Shown here in pieces: positions 20,608 through 32,447 of a stretch of DNA of 64,000 bases; within the stretch, counting starts at the first letter, position 1; the number at the start of each line of letters is the position of its first letter. Source of the stretch: Bombyx mori (lineage: Eukaryota; Arthropoda; Insecta; Lepidoptera; Bombycidae). The translations under genes and the position numbers were made by a program. The stretch is from the NCBI RefSeq assembly GCF_030269925.1, contig NC_085124.1, positions 1,426,001-1,490,000 on the forward strand. Reading direction: 5' to 3'. The notes below the pieces were generated by a model, which had not been told where the DNA came from, made no database searches, and worked only from the letters and a program-made list of their open reading frames with translations.

Positions 20608-20884
20608 CACACATCTTTTTTTTCTCCTTTTCCTACCTATGCTGACAGCCTTGAGAGGCTGTTTCAGCTTCGCCTTGACGTGTAGGTGAGCTCACGGGGC
20701 TCAAACCGGAGTGTTGCTAACACTGACCCTAGCAAGAGCAGTGCTTCGCAAAATCTACCACTGGATCGGAAACGCGACCTGCTGAGATGATCCGGCGAGA
20801 AACTCAGTGGGCTGTGTCTATTTCGTCGAGCCCTTCGTTGTAAGCGACGGGTTTGGCGAGAACGGTGACCGGATTGGCTTCATA
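20608..20884 (-). mobile_element. GC-rich LINE 3' end (TAGGTAGG-A family), fragment
   Basis: In reverse it ends in CAGCATAGGTAGG followed by A-rich sequence and carries the GATCCGGTGGTAGATT and GTTAGCAACACTCCGG blocks. Eight pieces of this family occur here in both directions, all sharing the same 3' end and differing in 5' extent, as expected for LINE copies. No coding part is present, so the clade is unknown. Confidence 0.75.
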
Positions 20885-21362
20885 AGGTATTCACTGATTA
20901 ATATTACTGATTTATATAAATACTGGCAAAGATATTGAAAACATTTTCTCACGGAGGAACTTCAGACAACCGAAGCTTCCACGGCCTTATAAGCGAGAAG
21001 CGCTTCATGTCGCGACAGGTAACCTTTTAAAGTGAATGTTGTGTAATTATATCAAACCAAATTTCTTAACTTGGAACTAATACTAGAGTTTCAAGCTTTC
21101 GAATTAGAGCTTTCGATTGGTAGAATAGAAGCTGAGTAATCAAAGTTTCTGTTTGTCCTAATCAATGAACATCTCAGCAAGCAGTAGGTGTCGCGACGAG
21201 ACCGCGTTTGTAGAACACCTTTCACTAAATACTATTTGTATTATCAGAAACAACAAATCAATAGTTGCCATAGTTCCGAATTTAGAAATATAATATATAT
21301 TATATAATTATTATAAAAATATAATATATAATTCGGGAACTGTAATTTACACATAACATACA
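20885..21362. other. no recognisable gene
   Basis: Nothing recognised. Confidence 0.35.
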
Positions 21363-22215
21363 GATATATGCTGCCGGGCTTTTTTGTAGGACTATTAAAA
21401 TTTAAGATAAAGTTGAAGTCGTCGTGGCCTAAGACGTCCGGTGCATTCGTATGTAGCGATGCACCGGTGTTCGAATCCCGCAGGCGGGTACCAATTTTTC
21501 TAATGAAATACGTACTTAACAAATGTTCACGATTGACTTCCACGGTGAAGGAATAACATCGTGTAATAAAAATCAAACCCGCAAAATTATAATTTGCGTA
21601 ATCACTGGTGGTAGGACCTCTTGTGAGTCCGCACGGGTAGGTACCACCACCCCGCCTATTTCCGCCGTGAAGCAGTAATGCGTTTCGGTTCGAAGGGTGG
21701 GGCAGCCGTTGTAACTATACTGAGACCTTAGAACTTATATCTCGAGGTGGGTGGCGCATTTACGTTGTAGATGTCTATGGGCTCCAGTAACCACTTAACA
21801 CCAGGTGGGCTGTGAGCTCGTCCAACCAGCAAAGCAATAAAAAAATAATAAAAAAATTCTGGGCAACTCTCCCTTAGGCCAGTTTTCAAATTGTTCAGCT
21901 TGAGAATTCGATTACATCCTACTTAATATTATAAATGTGAAAGCTTGCAAGAATGTGTGGATGTATGTTTGTTACTGTGTCACGCAGAAACTACTGAATG
22001 AATTTGGATGAAACTTTACAATAATATAGCTTACACATCAAAATAACACATCTAACGCTAAGTGCCAAGTAAGTAGGAAAAAAATCTACAATCTGTGAGC
22101 TTTTCCAGCGTACTGCAAAAACCGTTGGAGATAGACGTATATAATGTATTATGGAAATTCTATTTATTATATTTATAGTTCTACAAAACAAGCTGCGACA
22201 GCATATATCTCTCTT
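21363..22215 (-). repeat. dispersed repeat split by a Bm1 copy
   Basis: The part at 21857-22215 matches 45925-46268 in reverse (TTGTTCAGCTTGAG, AATATTATAAATGTGAAAG, the CAGCATATATCTC end). A second copy of the outer end, AGATATATGCTGCCGGGCTT, stands at 21363-21414 before the Bm1 insertion. The arrangement implies inverted ends around the SINE. Unclassified. Confidence 0.6.
21415..21856 (+). mobile_element. Bm1 SINE, full length, A box damaged
   Basis: Head GAAGTCGTCGTGGCCTAAGACG lacks about six bases of the A-box region compared with the other full copies; the B box GGTGTTCGAATCCC is intact. The body and A-rich end (GCAATAAAAAAATAAT) are complete. Confidence 0.92.
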
Positions 22216-23420
22216 TTATGTGTAAGACATTATAGCCAAAAGAGTGAACCAAAAATGCAATAAAAATTGATAATTTATAAACGCACAGTTGGTAGTCACA
22301 AATTGATGCTTATATGAAAATAAATACTTTTATCGCTTCTGATAATTAAAGTATATGTGGCGTTTTATTATGCGTAAGCCGGAACGCACGAGATGTGGGA
22401 AAAAGAATATAGTCTGTGACACTAGACATTTTTACCGCCGAATATGAAAAACATAAAAATAATTTATAATGTGTTAAATAACTAATTTAATCTAATTACT
22501 TTATGCCGCTATATCAATAAAATTTATATTGTTTCAAATGTGGTGTTAATTACATAAAACACGACCAGGCGAAATAAAGAAGGGATTCTATATGCACTCC
22601 CTTATATACAAACTTTGTCTTTTACACTACATCCTTTGGACAAATATTTGAATAGTTATGATTTTTAGCAAGCAAGTGTACGATATTACGAAAGATGAAG
22701 ATAGAAAATTCAATAAGATCAACAATAAATTACAGTTTCCGAAGCGAAGCGCGGCGGGGACGCTAGTTATTCATAAATCAATAAATTAATCTCATATTTT
22801 AAATTGTTTAATCATTGTACAAGCAAAGCTTAGACCCGTTGAATGGATGGTATCAAAACCCGCTCTCAAAGCCCTTCAAAGCTGATCGAAATTCGAAATA
22901 GTAAATCTTGTTAATAACTTGTAATATAATATCTTAGAGAAGCTAGCGAGCAGATTCGATGGTACAGTCGTTAATAAATGGAGTTAGAGACGGTTCTGTT
23001 TTTGGATAGCGTCAAGGGCTTTGGTGAAATATTTATGAGATTTTTTTAAACACAATAATATGTTTGAAGGTTCTAAGATAACTTTAAAATTATCTCTTTA
23101 TTCGGGTCTATATCTTGCTTCACTAAATAGTCAGGATACACAGCGGTGACCACAGGAAAGAATTTGTACGATAAGGCTCAGGCTACCTGAGGAGAATCCA
23201 ATTTATATCGGATCCCGCAGCGAACTCAATCAGATAATAATAGGAGGTGTTGTGATATATAATTCAAACTAAGCACTGGAAAATGAATGTTGAAGAGACA
23301 CTTCAATTAAACAAAGAACTTCGGCCCAATACTAAAATACCGTAATCTGCAGACTGTTTTTTGGAAATGGAATTGGATACCGGAGATCGCACTGTAGGAT
23401 ATAATAGATCACGTATGAGT
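22216..23420. other. no recognisable gene
   Basis: AT-rich. The motif GAAGCGAAGCGCGGCGGGGACGC at about 22740 resembles the end of a common lepidopteran interspersed repeat, but its limits are unclear. No gene. Confidence 0.35.
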
Positions 23421-23695
23421 GATTAACAAAAGCCAAACAATAACTGTCCCCTTCACACTCATAAGCTAGACCGCGCGAGAAAGAGATGGGCAGACTTTTC
23501 ATGATGCGTATGCAGTGCGACGTCACGCCGCGCGCTTATTCACAAACACTACACAAGTGCAACGTGTGAATGTGTTGAACGCGAGCTACATGTTAGGCGA
23601 AGTGGGGGAGTTAGGTTTTATTTTTGTTACGGAATTTCTTGATTCGATCGCCGCGCTCAATGACCGCGATAAAAGCTAAGCAATAGCCTAAAATA
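23421..23695 (+). repeat. 275-bp dispersed repeat, copy 2
   Basis: Sibling of 18766-19040; the terminal hairpin here is degraded (AAGCTAAGCAATAGCCT). Confidence 0.7.
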
Positions 23696-23988
23696 TTTTA
23701 TTTTTATTGTTTAACATAAAAGCTTATCATAAAATAAGAAAAAAGATAGAGGAAGAAAGAACAACGGTGTGACAAAAAAAGGAATCCTCATCATAATCAA
23801 ATTTGAATCGAATGAGCAGAATAATTCAATATTCTGTCCAAATAAATCAGAAATTGTTCCGCATCAAACGGCCTCACGCCACGCTATTCTATATTTTATT
23901 AGTGCTTTGAATACCTGAAACACGAAATGTGAAAAAATGTGTGCGTCTCGGGAAGCCCGAAGTGATAGGTAACTTAAAATAATCTAAC
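23696..23988. other. no recognisable gene
   Basis: Nothing recognised. Confidence 0.35.
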
Positions 23989-24229
23989 TTTTTTTTTATT
24001 GCTTAGATTGATGGACGAGCTCACAGTTCACCTGGTGTTAAGTGATTACTGAAGCCCATAGACATCTACAACGTAAATGCGCCACCCACCTTGAGATATA
24101 AGTTCTAAGATCTCAGTATAGTTACAACGGCTGCCCCGCCCTTCAAACCAAAACGCATTACTGCTTCACGGCAGAAATAGGCGGGTGGTGGTACCTACCC
24201 GTGCGGACCCACAAGAGGTCCTACCACCT
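23989..24229 (-). mobile_element. Bm1 SINE, 3' part
   Basis: Bm1 body in reverse to CCTACCACC; no head. Confidence 0.92.
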
Positions 24230-24689
24230 ATGTGAATGAACTATTTAGCATAGATTTTTTCTAACTTGACTAGGTTATTGCTTAAATTTTATGTATATTC
24301 ATATGATAATGTAAGGAAAATTGTAAAATGAATTGAAAAATATATATAAATAATTAGAAGCTACGTACGTTCTCAATAACGCTGCCGTTTGCGTGAGAGA
24401 AAGAGACACCAGACAGACAGGCGCCGTAACGTGTAACGTAACGAAGCGTCTTACCCTCCCAAAAGAAGTTACTACTTCAAAAAAAGCACCCATAACTCCC
24501 AAATGGTATCATGGTACAGGCGATGGATATAATCCGTAAGACCGAATCAATCGCACCTTGAATTATTATGATTACACTCCAACTGATTCCGTCATAAATC
24601 CCAGAGAGAGAAGTCCAATCCGTTGTCAGAATAGATACGCTCTACTCTCAACACGTCAATCCACGATGCCAACCGCGCAGCCGAGAACA
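24230..24689. other. no recognisable gene
   Basis: Nothing recognised. Confidence 0.35.
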
Positions 24690-24915
24690 GGCAAGGCTGG
24701 TGCAGGATTCTTCTTCTCAGTCGTATGCACTCTTGGCAGAGCGGTCGTGGTCATCACTTCGGGTGGTGGTGCGCTTCACCAGACGTCGCCATTCCTCGCG
24801 AACGCGGTCCTTCTTGTGCATTCCAGGATAATCCAGGAGAAAGTTAATTCAGTAGGCCACGATCCCCTGGATAGAGGATTGTCGAGGCAAGGAGGAGAAG
24901 GATCCCATTAACCTA
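24690..24915 (-). pseudogene. possible LINE ORF2 C-terminal relic
   Basis: The minus strand reads MHKKDRVREEWRRLVKR, then TTTRSDDHDRSAKSAYD and a stop, resembling the end of RTE-like ORF2 proteins (Glu-Trp-Arg-Arg plus an acidic/His tail). Too short for certainty. The 117-codon plus-strand frame here (24558-24911) is then a shadow. Confidence 0.35.
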
Positions 24916-24944
24916 ACATAGGACCATCTTTATATGCTCAGAAT

Positions 24945-25090
24945 TAAATAAAAATAACAATTTTATTTTTCCTTTGATGTGTCCCCCGTCGGACGGATTC
25001 TTTTTGTTTGCTTTAAGTTTATTTTATACAAATGTTTAGATCTTTTATTTATCAATTGAGGCACTACGAAGTCTGCCGGGTCAACTAGTT
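24945..25090 (-). repeat. dispersed retroelement end (CTGACCC family), fragment
   Basis: Reverse of the 8655 family; it keeps the CTGACCCGGCAGACTTCGTA side and is truncated after the CATCAAAGG block. Confidence 0.7.
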
Positions 25091-26220
25091 ACTAATATAA
25101 TTGTTAACATTTGTCTTGGTCAATTTTGTTTCTGTGAAACATCGTCTTGTGATTTAACCTTTTTCTTTTGTTTACCACCACAAATTGAATCTGTCTAGGA
25201 GCATTCGTTCGGTATTTGAACCACAAGCAGACTATTCACAAAAAATAATTTACTATTCGAATCCTAGCACGACCCAATCTCTGTTTGTACGTATTAAATA
25301 TCATGTAAACAAACATTTTTTTTCTTGCTAAGCTTCGAGGAAAATTGTTTTTTTATTTACTCTCTGGCACAGATTATAATAAAAACGTGAATGCTTATAG
25401 CATACGCGGATACGACAAGAAATTATGCCAGGAAAATCACTCCTGAATTATGGCCAGAACTCTTGAAGACAAAATTATTACGTTATCTTAAAATAACAGG
25501 AAAACCACAATGATCCATGTAATGTTTTAGCTTTTTGAAAATCCATAATTGCGCGCAATGGAAACCGTACAAAGCTGAATTTCTATTGAATCAATTCTGA
25601 AGTTAAAGATTTTGAAAATGAAAAAAAGCACTACAAACAAATTCACTAAAAACTAACACTAGATACGACCTTATGTTTCCGATGTAAACTAATCATTCTA
25701 AAGCGCAGATAAATGAGAGTCCCATCTACATTGGAAAAGCCGTGTTCCGAGGTAGCAAGGTCGTATTTCCAGTAACTAGAACTGTAGGAAACTTGTGTGT
25801 TCTACCTCTGACCCCCTTCAAAGGTATCCGACACAACCTGTTGACGTCACACGTCAGATCCGCTCGGAAATGTTGAACGTGCTTGTTCCTAACGTTAAAT
25901 CAGCTTTTTAAACTTTTTATTGGAGCGTACATTGATATTTTAACGCTCAAAAGCTCGAAGCTGAAGTTCGGTTTTTCTGTATTGGTAAATTTAACTGGAC
26001 CCTCACTTCCGTCTGTTGGAGCCACAGTCCGACCAGTACCTACTTACTTTTATTGAATTAAGTAAATTGCATACACGAGTTTGAAATCTCAAATGCGTTT
26101 TGTGACGGTCGTTTCATGCTTCAAACTGGAAATAGCAACAGCTTGTAGATTCAGTCGCGAAGCAGCTGCCCTTGAGTTATTAGGTCTCCTTAGGAGACGC
26201 TCGGGCAGCTATTAGCTAAA
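25091..26220. other. no recognisable gene; one strong hairpin
   Basis: No gene. At about 26161-26212 there is a nested palindrome, with AGCTGCCC paired with GGGCAGCT around GTCTCC-TTAG-GAGAC. Confidence 0.4.
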
Positions 26221-26547
26221 ATGTTCACGATTGACTTCCACGGTGAAGGAATAACATCGTGTAATAAAAATGAAACCCGTAAAATTATAATTTCATATCA
26301 CTGGTGGTAGGACCTCTTGTGAGTCCGCACGAGTAGGTACCACCACCCCACCTATTTCCGCCGTGAAGCAGTAATGCGTTTCGGTTCGAAGGGTGAGGTA
26401 GCCGTTGTAACTATACTGAGATCTTAGAACTTATATCTCGAGGTGGGTGGCGCATCTACGTTGTAGATGTCTATGGGCTCCAGTAACCACTTAATACCAG
26501 CTGGGCTGTGAGCTCGTCCATCCATCTAAGCAATAAAAAAAAATAAA
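26221..26547 (+). mobile_element. Bm1 SINE, head missing
   Basis: Begins inside the element at ATGTTCACGATTGACTTCC, so the tRNA-like region is absent; the body and A-rich end are present. Confidence 0.92.
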
Positions 26548-26552
26548 AAAAT

Positions 26553-26625
26553 TGCGTAATTACTGGTGGTAGGACCTCTTGTGAGTCCGCGCGGGTGGGT
26601 ACCACCACCCTGCTTATTTCTGCAC
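26553..26625 (+). mobile_element. Bm1 SINE, internal fragment
   Basis: About 70 bp (TTGCGTAATTACTGGTGG to TATTTCTGC), immediately after the previous copy and in the same direction. Confidence 0.8.
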
Positions 26626-27391
26626 AAAAAAATCAAGTTAAAAAGGACTATTTAGGATAATTTTGATTCATGATTTAAAATGAATTTATGGTGCAAATGA
26701 AATAATAGGTAGTGTCCTATATACAAGTGGTACACGCCACAAAGAGAATCAATCTCTCTTTATGGATCTAGAGGCTCCAAAATAACCACACTAAACTTCA
26801 ATGGGAATACAATCAAAAAATGATTTTAGCATAACAAAATTCAAATCACGAAAGCATTCCACCATTCCAAATGCTCTTACGAAAATCAATATTGCAGTGA
26901 AATCTCGGGTGAGCCAACATTAATTCAGCTACCATCTACATTTCAGCTGAAATTCCTTTACTGAAAGCGCTGGCTCGCGGGGTCCCTTTGTGACTCGTGC
27001 ACTACGTTGAAAATATAGCCTCTGATGGTCGTTAAGCGCTTTTCAACTGGAAAATGTTCTTGGAGGTGTGATTTTGTATTCAAAACCCTGTTCATTGTGT
27101 TTACCATAAAATAATGTTGTCTTTTTTTAAATTTCGTATTATAAAGTTCTTTAAAAGCCCAAGTTTATGTATATACACTATCCTAACGCAAGCTTATATG
27201 AGGTGTTTAAGTTCTTCGTGACTTTTAGCATAGAAAAGTCTGTTTCACGCGTTCTCACAATGAAGGTATAACATGAGTGATGATCGTGACTTATTGACAA
27301 CCTATTTATAGGGGTAAGACTGATGAAGGAATGTTTGAAGAAGAACAGGTTAGGGGAAGGTTAGGATCAGACACGAAACAGTACAGTGACA
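26626..27391. other. no recognisable gene
   Basis: Nothing recognised. Confidence 0.35.
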
Positions 27392-27518
27392 GACCGCACG
27401 GGTAGGTACCACCACCCTGACTATTTCAGCCATAAAGCAGTAATGCGTTTCGGTTTGAAAGGTAGGGCAGTCGTTGTAACCATACTGAAACCTTAGAACT
27501 CATATCTTTTACATTATA
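27392..27518 (+). mobile_element. Bm1 SINE, left part of an interrupted copy
   Basis: Starts ACCGCACGGGTAGGTACC and runs to CATATCTTTTACATTATA, where the DNA transposon at 27519 begins. The remainder is at 30234. About 16 bp of the Bm1 consensus (CAAGGTGGGTGGCGCA) is missing just left of the insertion. Confidence 0.8.
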
Positions 27519-30233
27519 TCTGTACCTCAGAGGTAAACAATAGTAACTCCACATTTTGTCGAAATCAAGTTTTTTATACCATTAAAATCGCAAGAACCAG
27601 TTCTACATAATGGTATAAAGCATTAAATCCTACGTTGCCTATGAAAAGAGATATACAATGGTATATAACATTAATTGCACAAATATTAACAGGGTATAGG
27701 ATCTCAAATGATGTTGATATTTTTTGCCTCTAACCACAGCGCGACGTTAATGCTGTTCATTGGACATAATGTTCTATACCTCTTAACAAAACGCGGGGGC
27801 GCTCGCGGTACACGTGAAAAAGTCGTTGCTTTGAGCGTATAAAATAACGCAATTAATTGTATAAAAGTGTAAAATTATATGTTTTCACGTGGAAAATTAC
27901 TATGTAATCTTGCAAATGCCGGAGAACAGTGTAATGCAACTCCTGAATATAGTAAGTACTCTTATTATTACTTCCATTATCATGAACATACTGGGTAAAT
28001 AATAGAAATGTAAACAAGTGGTAATTGCATGCTTGTCGTATAAGTGGCGAGTGGCTGAATGGCGAGCTTTCTCTCATATGGCCCGTTATTCTTCTCTTCG
28101 AACAAATTTTAATCCAACCCATGATAGTGCTCAGTAGTTGTTAATGCCTCTCGCCGTTAACCTTCTGAGGACTGACCGGGCTGAACGTTGTTTATTTTCA
28201 GTGGTCGATCCGAACGAATGCTTCAGTGATAACTGCTTATACAATTTTGTTTAGTTGTTTTCTAGAGCCTCGGAGAAAGCAGCAACATGTACCTGAATGC
28301 CACGATTCACCCAAAATGTTATCGCCAAGGCCTTACAAAGACCTTGATGTGCATTTGGATCCATCTTAAGAACTACATACAGATAATTTTGATACACAAT
28401 CATCCCACCTTCGCTTTATTTACTGATATCTCAAACAAACATGAAAAAGATATAGAACAGAGAACCTCACGGAGAAAATCTGCATTTCCTGGTATGGAAT
28501 TCCGCCGAAAATTTATTTGCAAGACTTTGCCTAGAGCTTAACGTACTTTTAGCTCCATCTCAAGAAAAGTGTACGGTCGGTGTTACTACTGATAATGGAT
28601 CCCAACTGTCAACCACTGTTTTGCTTACTGATATTTCTAAAAATTTCGTACCATCTACCAACTTTCAACACAAAGGTACAGTTAAGTTTATGAGCTGAAG
28701 TTAATGAGTTTATGAGCTGAAGATTTTTCACCGTTAGATGAAGAATATATACCAGACACCGATGAAGACGCTACAAAGTGCGAGTATGTTGGAAACAAGC
28801 AGGTAACTATACCAGAAACAAGTAACTCATCCATCGAAGATGTAGAAAATATGATAGAAAACAGAGAAACCCAATTACTCAATCAATCAGTTAATTCCTT
28901 TAAATCCTTTCCTTCCGTTAATTCCTTTAAATCCGTTAAATCCTTTTAGCGTCTGCACTATACGCTAAAATTTCTAACTGTAGATCTCCAAAGATGTTTA
29001 CCAACACTCTATTTGACTATAGCCAAAGTTTCTGTTACAGAAAGCTGTGGACGTTTAACTTTACGATTATGGACTCAGTTCCAAAAGATAGCTGGTGTTT
29101 TATGTGGGACGAAACCGTGGCGGGTTGAGGTGGAAATGAAATGGCATCAGGAATAGTTAATGTTTTTAACGATAAAGCGTTGAAAGAAGTAATCTTATGG
29201 AGCGACAATTGTGCGGGGCAGAATAAGAATGTATACTTGATGGTGGCTTAGGTACTTCTGGATATTGACTCAAAAAGAGCATTTGTAAATAATAAACCAC
29301 AAGTATTTACTAAAAGGACACACATGGAAGTGGATGTGATCAACTCAATAATAGAACGAGAAAAGAAAAAGATCCAAGAGTTTCCCATTGTTACTCCCTG
29401 GCACTGGCAGTAGTTTATTAAGAGCTGTTCAAGAAATAATAAAAGTAAAATGATTAATATGGAAACCGATCACTTTAAGGATTTTTCTGCTTTTTGTGAA
29501 GGATCATTAACTCCTTTTGTTCACAGAAAAAAACCGAATGCAGGAGAAACTGTGCCTTATTCAGCTAAAGTGTGGATGCAGTTCCGAAAAAATTAGATGG
29601 GTTCATTTGACCAGGAAACATTCTAACAAGTCAGTTTTATTAGAAACAAACGAAGAGCATGTTCGATGTCCGCGACGAAACCTATTGGAGAAACTTGAAA
29701 ACCCATTTCAGGACTGAAATACAACGACTTACAAAAATCGTTGCAGTGGATTCCATCTATATTTCAATATTAAAATAATCTTCCATGAGCGGAAGTTCCT
29801 GACTTGCCTGAAGCCTGCGAGTGAGCTATTAGTCTCTTATAAATAATCAGATAAATAAATATTTCAATTTCTTAGCACAGACTTATTATTTTTATTATAT
29901 AAAATAAATCCTCCTGTCTCCCTCGACCCCTTCAAAATTACTTCCATATACATTTGGATTACCTCATAATATTGTATACCTCTAAGAAATACATTTTTTT
30001 TAAAGGTATATAGCATCAAGTCCATAAAAAAAGATAATAGATAGATTTATCGTAATTATGAAGTATTTCATGATACTTCCCTCTATTTATTATAAAAAAT
30101 ACAGCTAAGTTAATTACTCTGCCTCTATTATAACTCTCTCAAAATTACATTCAAAATTTCTCTTCGCGCATTTTTGCCTCTCCTGTAAAATTTGACTTTA
30201 GGCTCTTAATGTTGTATGCCTCTGAGGTACAGA
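27519..30233 (+). mobile_element. DNA transposon with inverted termini, inserted in Bm1
   Basis: A 2.7-kb element bounded by near-perfect inverted repeats: left TCTGTACCTCAGAGGTAAACAA, right end its complement with two or three changes. It is flanked by TATA on both sides (target duplication TA or TATA; the palindrome prevents choosing). Sub-terminal copies of the inner TIR motif (TTGTATACCTCTAAG) occur near 29972. It carries a broken gene at 28700-29770. The flanks are Bm1 sequence on both sides, so its insertion postdates that SINE. Confidence 0.75.
28700..29770 (+). pseudogene. broken transposase-like gene (WSDNCAGQNKN family)
   Basis: Pieces in several frames together resemble a family of uncharacterised insect and other animal proteins (I believe DUF7869-type). 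First, an acidic segment beginning DFSPLDEEYIPDTDED (28713 on). Then LTVDLQRCLPTLYLT, a frameshift near 29020, CYRKLWTFNFTIMD, FMWDETVAG, a stop, ILWSDNCAGQNKNVYLMVA, a stop, HMEVDVINSIIEREKKK and TPWHWQ. Near the end come EGSLTPFVHRKK and KYNDLQKSLQWIPSIFQY. The Asp of WSDNC recalls a DDE-type catalytic residue, and the place inside a TIR element supports a transposase role; both points are inference. At least three stops and one frameshift make it non-functional. Confidence 0.6.
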
Positions 30234-30319
30234 TATATGTCTATGGGCTCCGGCAACCACTTAACACCAGGTGGGCTGTGAGCTCGTCCACCCCTCTATG
30301 TAATAAAAAATAAATAAAA
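30234..30319 (+). mobile_element. Bm1 SINE, right part of the interrupted copy
   Basis: Resumes at GTCTATGGGCTCCGGCAACC and ends with the Bm1 A-rich tail. Confidence 0.85.
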
Positions 30320-31129
30320 GGGTGGGGTGATGGTATTCTAGGCTACGACACAGTCGATGCTCCCAACATTTCGGACACTATACAGTTTTCACAAGTGAAA
30401 GGCCCATCTCCTCGTGCCGATCATATATCGAATTCGCATTAATTTATTAATAGCGGCGAAGCCCCTATACAATCCGAAATTAGGACGTGACGTACAGACG
30501 CGTATTCGTACAATTAATTAATTACGATGATGGATTGGGTCCCCGCGAATCAGCTTCGGGAAAGCGTGCTCGCAGCTCGGCAACCCAACACTACATACGT
30601 ATAGTAACATCCTTTATTTTTAACCGACTTAAAAAGGGGAGGAGGGCTCTAAATTCAAAACGACAATTTTTTGAAGTGAAACTTCTTTAGAATCGTGATT
30701 TCAAACTCGATGAAACGAAAAAATAAGTCCATAGAGACACAAACACATAAATGTATAGGATTCAGCCGGCGAGAGAATGAGATAGAACACATTAGACGTT
30801 CTCGGTCTGCTCTTTGTGCGACTCTTCGTAGCTTCCCCACTGTCGTCTACTAAACATTGTCCATATGTATGCTCCTGTGTAGTGGGATAGTCAGTATATC
30901 TATTATTTTTTTATTTTTTTATAAGTTTCACTTCTACCGTGAGTGACTTGCACACACACGTACACACACACGCACACTTTTTGTTTTTTATTCTTCGTAT
31001 CATCATACACTGTGCCCATAAATGTTTACATTTTCGTTACCTATCTATACTAATAAATATTTATATAATATTAATTATATTTTTATATTCTATTTTAAAG
31101 AAAATATACATATCGCCCACCGAAATGAA
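30320..31129. other. no recognisable gene
   Basis: Contains a (CA)n-rich stretch at about 30948-30978. No gene recognised. Confidence 0.35.
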
Positions 31130-31572
31130 AAATAAAGGTAGCCTCGACTTTTGGCTTAAATTTTAACCCATATTTTATTGGGTAGGTGCCGAAGGGGTCA
31201 CCTTTAAGGAAGACTCAGAAAAGTAACCACTCATTTAACAGTCGTTAAATGAGCGGGACACCAATGACGCCACCCGTGTGGCCCGACGGCCACCGTACCG
31301 AGACGGCTGACGTTAGAGCCTACGCTTAGCCTCGAACGTTCCATCAGGCTGGCGTCCTTGCCTTGTTGCAGTATTGACCACAGTAATCCCCTTACCTTGC
31401 CTGGGTTCTGATCAGACGCTTAGGCGAGAGTGCAGAAGCGCTGTTTAGTGGATAGGGCCCTAATTACCATCCCTTGAGCTCGCGGTACGGTTCCAATTTC
31501 TATGGACAGTCCAGTCCCACCTACCCCATAAGCCACCCAGACGTGGGGTAGGAGGTTCGGCTCCCAGCCCAA
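31130..31572 (+). repeat. GC-rich block ending in poly(A)
   Basis: About 400 bp, much richer in G and C than its surroundings, ending CCCAGCCCAAAAAAAAAA. The composition jump and terminal A run suggest a processed or retroposed 3' end (for example a LINE 3' UTR). No coding frame, so identity is open. Confidence 0.4.
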
Positions 31573-32167
31573 AAAAAAAAGGCCAAGACTGCAACAATGT
31601 TACTGGTTCTATCTAAGGACGCCTGACTAGCGGACTCTTTGAAGCGGATATTTTTAAATAGTCCTTTTGCCTCCGTAACTATAGGTAAACGAATTAATAA
31701 GCTGTTATTCCTTTGACGTAAGTATAATTGTTCGTGATTACGTATTAAGTACGTATAATACGTATTTCATTAGATGTTTTTTTACCGGGCTGCAAAATTT
31801 GAGCACCGACATGCGCGGCATGTCCGAGTGTCTTATACGCGTTTTATGAAATCCGGTAATCTAAACTATACGAATAAAATTAAATAAACTAAATCAAAAG
31901 CCCTGTCTACCCTACATTACAATAAGTTTAGACACATGACCCATGACAAGAGTATGTTTCGTTGTTGTAGTTCATAATACGAAAAGTTTCATAATTAAAG
32001 TTTGGGTATTCCTTTGTAGCGGCGTATGAGAGTGATGTTATGATTTTCGTTAAATTTGTTCCGGTTGAACTGCTCTGCATCTTGCGTTAGAATTATTGCC
32101 TGCTAGATCATTGGAGACAAAGAAACCTACCAAGGTAACTGCAAATATGGGCCACTACTAAATCTTA
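31573..32167. other. no recognisable gene
   Basis: Nothing recognised. Confidence 0.35.
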
Positions 32168-32424
32168 TATATCTATATAGATATATAAATATGAATTGCT
32201 GTTCGTTAGTCTCGCTAAAACTCGAGAACGGCTGGACCGATTTGGCTAATTTTGGTCTTGAATTAGTCGATGAAGTCCAGGGAAGGTCTAAAAGGTGAGA
32301 AAATATAAAAAAAGCTCGGAATTATATAAAAACAAACAATTTTGTTTTTTCTTTGATGTGTCCCCTTGATGTTTCTTTTATTTGTCGATTGAGGCACTAC
32401 GAAGTCTGCCGGGTCAGCTAGTCC
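32168..32424 (-). repeat. dispersed retroelement end (CTGACCC family), near full
   Basis: Reverse of 8655: begins TATAGATATATAAATATGAATT and ends GCCGGGTCAGCTAG. The minus-strand 83-codon frame over it is not a gene. Confidence 0.75.
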
Positions 32425-32447
32425 CGTATAGTTATTGGTACCGTAAT

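Noticed and set aside
24558..24911. 117-codon plus-strand frame as a gene
   Set aside because: No recognisable domain; the opposite strand resembles a LINE C-terminal relic.
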